A DNA stretch of 51,667 nt from an uncultured Bacteroidaceae bacterium (GTDB taxonomy: Bacteria; Bacteroidota; Bacteroidia; Bacteroidales; Bacteroidaceae): the NCBI GenBank assembly GCA_905234125.1, contig CAJOGQ010000029.1, positions 1 to 51,667 on the forward strand, read 5' to 3'. Both the position numbers and the translations under genes were made by a program. This document shows positions 45,556 to 51,667 of this stretch, piece after piece. Under the pieces are notes generated by a model that saw only the letters and a list, made by a program, of their open reading frames with translations, did not search any database and had not been told where the DNA came from. Each line of letters begins with the position of its first letter. The stretch's first letter is position 1.

Positions 45556-45565
45556 TGCAAAGTTA
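45556..45565 (-). promoter_or_regulatory. -7 box TAACTTTGCA (minus strand) for purB
   Basis: TAACTTTGCA on the minus strand, about 110 nt before the purB ATG. A C9 homopolymer run lies further upstream (about 45612-45620). Confidence 0.6.
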
Positions 45566-45642
45566 CGGCTTTTTCAGCAAGTAGAAGGCATGAAGCACGC
45601 AGAAACACGCTCCCCCCCCCTCTTTTTTTATATTTTTAACCC

Positions 45643-46041
45643 TTAATCCAGCTTATCCAGGGCTGAAATGCGAAAAGCGGTGTACAGTTCTATCACCACA
45701 AAAAACACAAATGGTATCAGCCAAGCTGTTTGCCCCACATACATGCCGGCATAGAAACCTGGTGGCATCCACATGAAAATCGTGGCCAACACCAAGCCCA
45801 CCATTCCAAACACACGCTGATGATACAATCGGCGCATCGTCAGTTCTAGGGGGTCTGTCGGGAGGTAGTTCATATAGAACGGTGTCTGCATGAAACGTCC
45901 GATAGCCAACGCCACCGTTCCGATGGCCATCGCTATAGAAGCCCATAAGCGCACGCTAGGGGACAACCACAGGGCTGCGCCCAACACCACCAGGCACAAA
46001 CCAACCACCTCTACAACACCTAAAATCTTATCCTTGTCCAT
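45643..46041 (-). CDS. Small membrane protein, four helices, unknown function
   Basis: The 132-residue product has about four membrane helices (VVGLCLVVLGAALWL, IAMAIGTVALAIGRFM, VFGMVGLVLATIFMW, IPFVFFVVIELYTAF). No family is recognised with confidence. It is second in a run after the DivIC-like gene (46 nt gap filled by the heptad array), so it may be co-transcribed and perhaps linked to cell division or envelope; this is inference from position. It is an ordinary-looking Bacteroidales gene. Confidence 0.8.
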   Translation of the reverse strand: MDKDKILGVVEVVGLCLVVLGAALWLSPSVRLWASIAMAIGTVALAIGRFMQTPFYMNYLPTDPLELTMRRLYHQRVFGMVGLVLATIFMWMPPGFYAGMYVGQTAWLIPFVFFVVIELYTAFRISALDKLD

Positions 46042-46050
46042 TAGCTCATC

Positions 46051-46085
46051 TCTAAACCCTAAACTCTATACCCTAAACTCTAAAC
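46051..46085 (+). repeat. Heptad array YCTAAAC x5
   Basis: TCTAAAC, CCTAAAC, TCTATAC, CCTAAAC, TCTAAAC (35 nt). It fills the gap between two minus-strand genes and ends 2 nt from the stop codon of the DivIC-like gene. Confidence 0.85.
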
Positions 46086-46087
46086 TA

Positions 46088-46390
46088 CTACTCATCCTCC
46101 TCTTCCTCCACAATGAAGATGTCCTCCTTGTCGGTCTTCATGAAGTAGCGACTGCGAGCCACTTCCTTCACGGCCTCAGGGTCATTCTTCAGGGCTTCCA
46201 GCGTCTTCTTGTCCTGATTGAACTTGCGGTTATATTCATCTATTTCGCCCTTCAGATGCGAAATCTCCCGTTTCTGTTCCAAACGATTCACCAAACTGCT
46301 GTCACCCACAAAGCCAATGGTGCCCGCAAAGATGGCGAGGGCTACTACATACTTCAACTTGAAAACCCAATACTTGATACTACTTTTCAT
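46088..46390 (-). CDS. DivIC/FtsB-like septum formation initiator
   Basis: The 100-residue product begins MKSSIKYWVFKLKYVVALAIFAGTIGF, one membrane helix, then a coiled coil (RLEQKREISHLKGEIDEYNRKFNQDKKTLEALKND; shown in pieces RLEQKREISHL and EYNRKFNQDK) and the typical PEAVKEVARSRYFMKTDKEDIFIV. This fits FtsB/DivIC, a bitopic protein that joins FtsL and FtsQ in the division complex. ATG 46390 is chosen because the extension from 46444 begins on the -7 box (46440-46449). The acidic tail EEEEDE is ordinary. Confidence 0.9.
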   Translation of the reverse strand: MKSSIKYWVFKLKYVVALAIFAGTIGFVGDSSLVNRLEQKREISHLKGEIDEYNRKFNQDKKTLEALKNDPEAVKEVARSRYFMKTDKEDIFIVEEEEDE

Positions 46391-46439
46391 AAAAACGCTC
46401 ACTTTATTCAAAAAAACACGCCTTAATATTGACTTGCTG

Positions 46440-46449
46440 TGCAAAGTTA
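46440..46449 (-). promoter_or_regulatory. -7 box TAACTTTGCA (minus strand)
   Basis: TAACTTTGCA on the minus strand, 49 nt before the DivIC-like start. Confidence 0.6.
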
Positions 46450-46513
46450 GTGCTAAAAGTATCTTCCAACAAAAAAAATCAGGGAAAAAGTTGTGAAATA
46501 GGTTTATTCTCTC

Positions 46514-46523
46514 TACCTTTGCC
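46514..46523 (+). promoter_or_regulatory. -7 box TACCTTTGCC
   Basis: It lies 52 nt before ATG 46576, with a TTG about 20 nt upstream (gttgtgaaa). It drives the DUF4861 gene. Confidence 0.65.
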
Positions 46524-46575
46524 CCTGTTTTTCAACAACAAACCTATTTTTTCCCAATTTAAAAACAACAAAATC

Positions 46576-47850
46576 ATGAAGGTTCTTCTCACATTTATTA
46601 TAATATGTGTAAGCAGTTTGACGGCTATGGCACAGACCATAACCGTCAAGGTGGACGTGACCAACGACTGGAAAGAGGACAAAGCGGACGAACCCGTGGT
46701 GGTGAAGCTCTCCGACGTGAAGGGACTGAATTTCGAGGCCAAGAGCGTGACGGTGACCTACAAGGGCGATGATGTGCCCTTCCAGTTGGACGACATGGAC
46801 GGCGACCAGCGTGCCGACGAACTTTTCTTCCTCACCGACATCAAGGGTAAGGACACCAAGACTTTCGAGGTGAAGTTCTCGGCCAAGGAGAACAAAAAGG
46901 CGACCCCTGTGGAGCCACGCATCTACACAGCCCTGCAACTCCGCGACAAGCAGGACAAGCACCCCGATGTGTTGCGTGTGGAGGCCAAAGGCACCAGCAA
47001 CATCTTCAACGACATCTACATGCACGGCATCACGGTGGAGTCAGACGTGGTGGGCTATCGCATCTACTTCGACGAGCGTCAGAACATCGACCTCTACGGC
47101 AAGCAACAGCGTCGCATCGAACTGCCTGAAACCCAGTTCTACACCACCTCCGACCAGTTGGAGAAAGGCTATGGAGTGGATGTGCTGTGGGCTGGTCAGG
47201 CCATCGGCTGTGGCTCGTTCAAGGACTGGCAGAAGAAGAAGCCCGTCAACTGGACGGACGTGGGATTGCGAGGTCAGCGCATCGTGACCACGGGTCCACT
47301 CCGCACCATCGTTGAGGTATATGACCTGGGCGTGAAGACACCCGAGGCAGAAGATATGCTCTACGACCTGCACCAATACTACACCCTCTATGCAGGCCAT
47401 CGCGACATGGCTGTGGATATACAATACACCAAGACGGTCTCTGGCAAGAAGTCCATCGAGAAGCTTTTCTGTACAGGCGTTCAGAAGGTGGGCGTGACTG
47501 CCGACGAAAAGACCCGCAAAGGACACAAGCCACAAGGCTTCGTGAAGAAAGACGGCATCGCAGGCTCATGGGGATGCGACTATCCCGACATGGGCAAGAA
47601 ACAGCAATGGGCACCAGAAGCCATCGGAATGGCCGTGTACATGCCCAAGGAGTACATCCGCGACACGAAGGAAGACGATCTCAACTACCTCTTTGTCGTG
47701 AAGCCCGACTCGAAAGGAGCGCTCCACTACCACCTCACGTTCTGTGCCGACAAGGAGGCCGAAGGCTACCACACCGCCAAGGAATGGTTCGCATCCCTCG
47801 ACGATTGGCAGGAGGCGTTGGAACATCCCGTGAGAGTGAAAGTCAAGTGA
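46576..47850 (+). CDS. DUF4861 domain protein, secreted
   Basis: The 424-residue product starts MKVLLTFIIICVSSLTAMAQ (signal peptide). The remainder fits DUF4861: an N-terminal small beta domain (VTNDWKEDKADEPVVVKL), then a large beta-sandwich region (GVDVLWAGQAIGCGSFKDW, GPLRTIVEVYDLG, YTLYAGHRDMAVDIQYT). The family is found with pectin and other polysaccharide enzymes in Bacteroidota; no reaction is established as far as remembered. It stands alone with its own promoter. Confidence 0.88.
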   Translation: MKVLLTFIIICVSSLTAMAQTITVKVDVTNDWKEDKADEPVVVKLSDVKGLNFEAKSVTVTYKGDDVPFQLDDMDGDQRADELFFLTDIKGKDTKTFEVKFSAKENKKATPVEPRIYTALQLRDKQDKHPDVLRVEAKGTSNIFNDIYMHGITVESDVVGYRIYFDERQNIDLYGKQQRRIELPETQFYTTSDQLEKGYGVDVLWAGQAIGCGSFKDWQKKKPVNWTDVGLRGQRIVTTGPLRTIVEVYDLGVKTPEAEDMLYDLHQYYTLYAGHRDMAVDIQYTKTVSGKKSIEKLFCTGVQKVGVTADEKTRKGHKPQGFVKKDGIAGSWGCDYPDMGKKQQWAPEAIGMAVYMPKEYIRDTKEDDLNYLFVVKPDSKGALHYHLTFCADKEAEGYHTAKEWFASLDDWQEALEHPVRVKVK

Positions 47851-47943
47851 GGGAACCTCCAACGAGAGGGATTCACGTCCCCTTTGTTCCGAAAATCCTA
47901 CACATTATAGTGGTTTTCCCATCGTCATTCCAAAAGAATGTCG

Positions 47944-47953
47944 TACCTTTGCC
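47944..47953 (+). promoter_or_regulatory. -7 box TACCTTTGCC
   Basis: It lies 30 nt before ATG 47984 and probably drives both paralogous lipoprotein genes. Confidence 0.7.
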
Positions 47954-47983
47954 ACGAACAAATCAACCAACAATACTCTCATC

Positions 47984-48637
47984 ATGAAAAGAAATCTTAC
48001 CCTATCAAGCATCATCGCCCTACTGGCTGTTTGCATGCTGTGTACCTCGTGCAGTAAGGACGAGATACTTTCCAACCGAATCTCCGGCAAGTGGCAAGGG
48101 GAATGGGGCATGTCGTATGTTGACAGAGACGGCATCAACCACAACTCGGCCTACAGCGTCGTTGAGTTCTACCCCAACGAGAAGTTCGACACCCAAGGTT
48201 ACGGCTATCAGGAAGACTACTACCACGATGGTCCCTTCGCCCGTCTGGGCTTCTACTTCGAGTGGCGCATCGACCACAAGACCATCTTCATCACCTATCC
48301 TGGACACGCCGAATACAACTGCGTCATCCGCGACTACAACATGCAGAAGAAGCACTTCACAGGCTACATCGGCGACACACCTTTCGACCTCACCAAGATT
48401 GAGAAATACTATAAGTGGTATGACTACGTAGGTCGATATGTGGCCACAGGTACCGCCATTCTGCTTTGGATGGCCGACGACACCTACTACTATTACGACG
48501 ACTATTACGACAGCTATGCCAAGAACCGCCCTGAGATGGACACCCGCACATCAGCAGGTGCGTGGAACGACGGCAAAGGCAAACCCGTGGGCGACATGAA
48601 GCCCCTGCGCATCTACAACCGATATGCTGAGAAATAA
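47984..48637 (+). CDS. Putative lipoprotein, paralogue 1 (Tyr-rich)
   Basis: The 217-residue product starts MKRNLTLSSIIALLAVCMLCTSC (lipoprotein signal). The mature part has GKWQGEWGMSYVDRDG, YGYQEDYYHDGPFARLGF, ITYPGHAEYNCVIRDYNM, and a very Tyr-rich patch (TYYYYDDYYDSYAK) before PEMDTRTS. It is a clear paralogue of the next gene, which has the same order of motifs. The fold looks lipocalin-like (GxW start and beta-strands). No named family is recognised. Confidence 0.8.
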   Translation: MKRNLTLSSIIALLAVCMLCTSCSKDEILSNRISGKWQGEWGMSYVDRDGINHNSAYSVVEFYPNEKFDTQGYGYQEDYYHDGPFARLGFYFEWRIDHKTIFITYPGHAEYNCVIRDYNMQKKHFTGYIGDTPFDLTKIEKYYKWYDYVGRYVATGTAILLWMADDTYYYYDDYYDSYAKNRPEMDTRTSAGAWNDGKGKPVGDMKPLRIYNRYAEK

Positions 48638-48656
48638 CCATTAAAAACAAACTGAT

Positions 48657-49295
48657 ATGAAAAAGATTCTCTCACTTGCATTCATGGTGGGCATGCTCCT
48701 TGCCTCCAGCTCCATGTTACTATCTTCATGCACCGACCACGACACGGAAGAAGCCATTGTGCTCTCCGGACAGTGGCAAGGTAACTGGGGCATGTACTAC
48801 GAAGTGGAAGACCCCTGGGGCAACATCGTGGCCTTCGACTCCTACGACACCGACATCGTGTTCTATCCCGACTACGACTACGCCACCCACGGCTACGGCT
48901 ATCAGGTCGATTGGTACAATGAGGGTCCCTACGAGCGCATGAGTTACCGCTTCCACTGGAGCATCACCAACGGCATCATCCACCTGACCTACCCAGGCTA
49001 TCCTGAGTACAACAGCGACATCCGCGACTACCATCTCAACTACGACCGCTTCCGTGGCTACTTCACCAACGGCACCCAGCCCTTCGAGCTCTACAAGATT
49101 GCCGACTACTACAACTGGAGCTACTACTACGAATGGGACTACCATTACTGGCCGTATGCTTCATGGAGCTGGGATGTATACTACAACGGCAAGACCCGTC
49201 CTGAGATGGACACCCGCATCACAGCCGACAGCACTGAAGCCAAGTCCGACAGCCTCCCACGCATCGTGAAGATTGGAAGCCGATTGGCAGAATAG
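48657..49295 (+). CDS. Putative lipoprotein, paralogue 2
   Basis: The 212-residue product starts MKKILSLAFMVGMLLASSSMLLSSC (lipoprotein signal). Motifs parallel paralogue 1: GQWQGNWGMYYEVED, YGYQVDWYNEGPYERMSY, LTYPGYPEYNSDIRDYHL, then PEMDTRITADS. The two share perhaps 40% identity by eye. They lie 19 nt apart in one operon, so a tandem duplication that has diverged is inferred. A hairpin follows. Confidence 0.8.
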   Translation: MKKILSLAFMVGMLLASSSMLLSSCTDHDTEEAIVLSGQWQGNWGMYYEVEDPWGNIVAFDSYDTDIVFYPDYDYATHGYGYQVDWYNEGPYERMSYRFHWSITNGIIHLTYPGYPEYNSDIRDYHLNYDRFRGYFTNGTQPFELYKIADYYNWSYYYEWDYHYWPYASWSWDVYYNGKTRPEMDTRITADSTEAKSDSLPRIVKIGSRLAE

Positions 49296-49333
49296 ACATT
49301 GGAAACTAAAAGTCACAAAAGCCCCTACCCTCT

Positions 49334-49362
49334 CCCCTCACCCTCTCCATGAGGGCGAGGGG
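49334..49362 (+). terminator. Hairpin after the paralogous lipoproteins
   Basis: CCCCTCACCCTC pairs with GAGGGCGAGGGG (one mismatch), loop TCCAT, followed by AAAATG. It ends only 8 nt before the next -7 box, so terminator and promoter are tightly packed. Confidence 0.6.
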
Positions 49363-49370
49363 AAAATGTG

Positions 49371-49380
49371 TACCTTTGTG
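49371..49380 (+). promoter_or_regulatory. -7 box TACCTTTGTG
   Basis: It lies 16 nt before ATG 49397 of tcdA and rules out the upstream frame start at 49349. Confidence 0.65.
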
Positions 49381-49396
49381 GCCAAATTCATTCACG

Positions 49397-50131
49397 ATGG
49401 GAAAAGAGCAAGCAATATTCAGACGCTCCGAACTGCTTTTGGGCAGGGAAGCGATGGAGCGAATCTTTCAGAAACGGGTGATCATCTTTGGTGTGGGGGG
49501 CGTGGGTTCCTGGTGCGCTGAGAGCCTGGTGAGGAGTGGCATCTGTCATTTGACGATGGTGGACAGCGACTGCGTGAGTGTCACCAACATCAACCGCCAA
49601 CTGATGGCCACCACTGAGACCGTGGGGCAGGTGAAGGTGGAGGCGCTCAAGCAAAGGCTCCTCAGCATCAATCCGGAGGCTGACATCACGGCCTTACAGA
49701 TGATTTTCAATGAAGAGACGGCTGAATCTTTCGACCTCGGCAGTTACGACTATATCATCGATGCCATCGACTCGCTCAAAGACAAAGCCCTGCTCATCCT
49801 GATGGCTTGCCAGACGAAGGCCAAGTTTTTCTCATCGATGGGCGCGGCCTTGAAACTCGACCCTACCCGCATTCAGGTAACGGAGTTCTGGAAAGTGAAG
49901 GGCGACCCCCTTGCCCGTGCCCTGAGAAACAAGTTCAAGCTGCAGAAACGATTCCCTGCCAAGAAGTTTCAATGCGTCTTCAGCGACGAACTCCTCCAGA
50001 ACCTCGGTTCCCCGTCCGACGAAGGCGAGGCACCCACATCCTTCCACAAACCACAGACGAATGGTTCCCTCGTCCACATCACCGCCATCTTCGGCTTCAC
50101 ACTGGCAGGACTGGTGATCAAGGATGCGTAG
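49397..50131 (+). CDS. tcdA: tRNA threonylcarbamoyladenosine dehydratase (TcdA/YgdL)
   Basis: The 244-residue product has the ThiF/E1-like Rossmann motif GVGGVGSWCAESLVRSG, the VDSDCVSVTNINRQ motif that follows it, and DAIDSLKDKALLI. The C-terminal HITAIFGFTLAGLVIKDA is typical of TcdA. It converts the t6A base at position 37 of ANN-decoding tRNAs to the cyclic ct6A form using ATP. Length is normal (E. coli about 268). It has its own promoter. Confidence 0.93.
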   Translation: MGKEQAIFRRSELLLGREAMERIFQKRVIIFGVGGVGSWCAESLVRSGICHLTMVDSDCVSVTNINRQLMATTETVGQVKVEALKQRLLSINPEADITALQMIFNEETAESFDLGSYDYIIDAIDSLKDKALLILMACQTKAKFFSSMGAALKLDPTRIQVTEFWKVKGDPLARALRNKFKLQKRFPAKKFQCVFSDELLQNLGSPSDEGEAPTSFHKPQTNGSLVHITAIFGFTLAGLVIKDA

Positions 50132-50175
50132 TTGCGATTTTCTTTCCATTATTTGCAAATAGTTGCATTTTTTTT

Positions 50176-50191
50176 GAAACGCTTCCGTTTC
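50176..50191 (+). promoter_or_regulatory. Palindrome GAAACG-CTTC-CGTTTC upstream of the TPR lipoprotein gene
   Basis: A 6-bp inverted repeat with a 4-nt spacer, 90 nt before ATG 50281. GAAAC resembles the -35 of ECF-type promoters, and the operon ends in an ECF sigma factor, so self-control is possible. No consensus -7 box is seen in 50132-50280. Confidence 0.3.
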
Positions 50192-50280
50192 TGAGGTGTA
50201 TGCTGTAGTAGAAAGGCATGATGACGTCAAGGTGCTTTCGAGAACGGAAACAAAAAAGCAACAATAACTAAATAAAGAAA

Positions 50281-51516
50281 ATGAAGACAAAAACAATTGG
50301 ATTGATGGTGGTTCTGGCAGGCCTGCTGTGCTCGTGCCAGCAACAAAACCAGCAAGGTTCAGAAACGCAAGGAGCGAAATACGATGCGTATTGGAACACA
50401 GGTGATTCCCTGTCAGAAATGAAAAGACTCCACAAGTGGGAAGCCTACGTGGAGGAACACCCCCAAGATGAGATGGGATGGAGGAATCTGTATCATGCGA
50501 AAAGCATGAGCACTTTCTATAATCGTGAACAGGGTTATCAACAGATGATGCAGGAGCTGATGAAGCGTGTGAAGGAAGCCATTCCTGACACCTACACCTA
50601 TTATCTCTTGGCGATGGAGACCAGCTACGAATATGAAAAAAGCAAAGAGTATGCAGAAGAAGCCCTCAAGCGTTTACCTGAAAAGTTGTATGAAGGTGAC
50701 TACAAGACATGGTGCTGGTATTTTATCCAGGAGGATAAGGATGAGAAGCGCCTGAAGGACATGCTGACACGTTACTACAAGAGTGGGCTGCTCTCACCCG
50801 ATGTACTTTACTATCATTATAACGAGATGCAGGGGATGGAAGAGGGAGGCATCTATCTGGGCGAGTTCGAGGGAGACCTCATTCCCAAGAAAATGATTCA
50901 GTTGGTGCTGGGCATGCACAAGGACAAGGTGCTGGTCAACCGAAATGGCGACTGGAGCAAGATCTGGAAGGCGTGCAAGATTCCAGGACCTGCTGAGAAC
51001 TGGGCAGAGACCACCCCGAGGGATGATATGGGTAACTATTTTAACATACAAACCCTCAAGATGTTGGCTTGGATAGGAGATCACAGTGAGCACCCCGTCT
51101 ATTACTCAGCCTCGAATTTGAGTGTGTATCGAAGGGAAAAACTCCCCAAGGATTTGTTGAAGAATCTCTACAACGAAGGACTGCTCGTCCGCTACTCACC
51201 CAAGCCCTACGACAACATTGCTGTGACCTGCCGAAACATCGAGGAACGCTATTCGCTCGACTACCTCTACCTCCCCTTCACGGCCTCGAAGGACAGCGAG
51301 AAATACTATTCCGACGCCACCAGTTGCACAAGTCAAACCATCGTTCTGCTGCAAGGCATTCTGCCCCACTATCAGCAGTATAACCCCCAGCGATGCCATT
51401 GGCTGAGTGGCGTGTTGATCAAGGCGATTGAAAATAGGCGCAATAAAGACTACAGTGAAAACAGTTTAAAGGAACTCCGTCAGTATTACGAATCCACAAA
51501 ATCAGCTGCACAATGA
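50281..51516 (+). CDS. Putative TPR-like lipoprotein
   Basis: The 411-residue product starts MKTKTIGLMVVLAGLLCSC (lipoprotein signal, Cys about 19) followed by a Gln-rich stretch. Helical repeats of TPR type follow (RLHKWEAYVEEHPQDEMGW, YLLAMETSYEYEKSKEYAEEALKRLPE). The C-terminal half is more globular (YYSASNLSVYRREKLPKD, ERYSLDYLYLPF). No family is named. The TGA overlaps the ATG of the sigma factor (ATGA), so the two are translationally coupled, an odd pairing that suggests the lipoprotein takes part in the sigma pathway. Confidence 0.78.
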   Translation: MKTKTIGLMVVLAGLLCSCQQQNQQGSETQGAKYDAYWNTGDSLSEMKRLHKWEAYVEEHPQDEMGWRNLYHAKSMSTFYNREQGYQQMMQELMKRVKEAIPDTYTYYLLAMETSYEYEKSKEYAEEALKRLPEKLYEGDYKTWCWYFIQEDKDEKRLKDMLTRYYKSGLLSPDVLYYHYNEMQGMEEGGIYLGEFEGDLIPKKMIQLVLGMHKDKVLVNRNGDWSKIWKACKIPGPAENWAETTPRDDMGNYFNIQTLKMLAWIGDHSEHPVYYSASNLSVYRREKLPKDLLKNLYNEGLLVRYSPKPYDNIAVTCRNIEERYSLDYLYLPFTASKDSEKYYSDATSCTSQTIVLLQGILPHYQQYNPQRCHWLSGVLIKAIENRRNKDYSENSLKELRQYYESTKSAAQ

Positions 51517-51667
51517 GTATCCTCCTGTTCAAATCCCATCGGCAGATGACCGATGAAGCGCTGATGCTGCGTGCGAGCCGAGACAGCGAGTCGGCATTTG
51601 AAGAACTGTACCGTCGGTATGCCCGACGGCTACAGGGCTTCTTCTTCCGACAACTTGGGGGCGATGA
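51513..51667 (+). CDS. ECF RNA polymerase sigma factor, 3' truncated by the window
   Basis: The first 51 residues are seen: MSILLFKSHRQMTDEALMLR, then ASRDSESAFEELYRRYARRLQGFFFRQLGGD. This is the sigma-70 region 2.1 pattern (DxxAFxxLYxRYxxxL). It starts on the ATGA overlap with the upstream lipoprotein gene. The anti-sigma partner, if any, would lie beyond the window. The group is not decided. Confidence 0.88.
   Translation, partial: MSILLFKSHRQMTDEALMLRASRDSESAFEELYRRYARRLQGFFFRQLGGD

Noticed and set aside
45611-45627. C9 homopolymer as a phase-variation switch
   Set aside because: It lies outside any coding frame and upstream of the purB promoter box, so no effect on a gene can be argued beyond speculation.

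Overview
The window is about 52 kb of a Bacteroidales chromosome, most likely Prevotella or a close relative (Segatella/Xylanibacter). The reasons are the many Bacteroidota promoters of the form TAnnTTTGCA, a hybrid two-component system (HTCS) of carbohydrate regulation, secreted proteins ending in a Prevotella-type GIYxxNGKK tail, families such as DUF4369, DUF4421, DUF4861 and DUF6266, and RNA-binding proteins (Rho, PNPase, an RluB-like synthase) with long low-complexity tails. No rRNA, tRNA, CRISPR array, insertion sequence or phage module was found. Nearly all of the window is coding.

Layout. 1-2100 is a sparse stretch with the end of one gene, a DUF6266 gene with an in-frame stop, and several short-unit tandem arrays. 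2100-3800 holds two secreted proteins on the minus strand. 3935-14773 is a small polysaccharide-utilisation cluster without SusC/SusD: a GH5 endoglucanase (minus), a 1333-residue HTCS regulator (plus), a 1126-residue secreted protein with three carbohydrate-binding-like modules, and a GH29 alpha-fucosidase broken by a frameshift. The GH5, HTCS and 1126-residue genes share a 34-bp upstream motif placed 29-30 nt before the -7 box, which is the best candidate here for an undescribed HTCS operator. 15012-20437 has a DPP-IV-like peptidase, a TlpA-like thioredoxin, a MATE exporter and a DUF3737 protein. 20649-23097 has two PLP aminotransferases, the first broken by a short deletion. 23192-25671 is an operon of two lipoproteins and a zinc-ribbon membrane protein. 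25739-30577 holds pnp, a thioredoxin-fold protein without CxxC and a mannose-1-phosphate guanylyltransferase. 30740-35103 runs FecE-like ATPase, CbiK-like protein, ABC-F protein, engB. 35337-41001 holds rho, a secreted hydrolase, a DUF4421 protein and a DUF4369 lipoprotein. 41161-46390 holds asnS, an RluB-like synthase, purB and a DivIC-like gene (minus). 46576-51667 holds a DUF4861 protein, two paralogous lipoproteins, tcdA, and a TPR-like lipoprotein coupled to an ECF sigma factor cut by the window edge.

The second striking pattern is a set of dispersed micro-arrays of 7-nt units from several unrelated unit families (GGRGCAA, TCAACTN, AAATGAN, YCTAAAC, GAGTGAA). Most are exactly four units (28 nt) long. 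They lie inside coding linkers or just after genes. There are also 9-nt and 11-nt unit arrays in intergenic DNA. Three genes (DUF6266, GH29, aminotransferase) carry inactivating-looking lesions; whether these are real or assembly errors cannot be decided from the sequence alone.

All family assignments come from recognised motifs and remembered family features; no database search was run.
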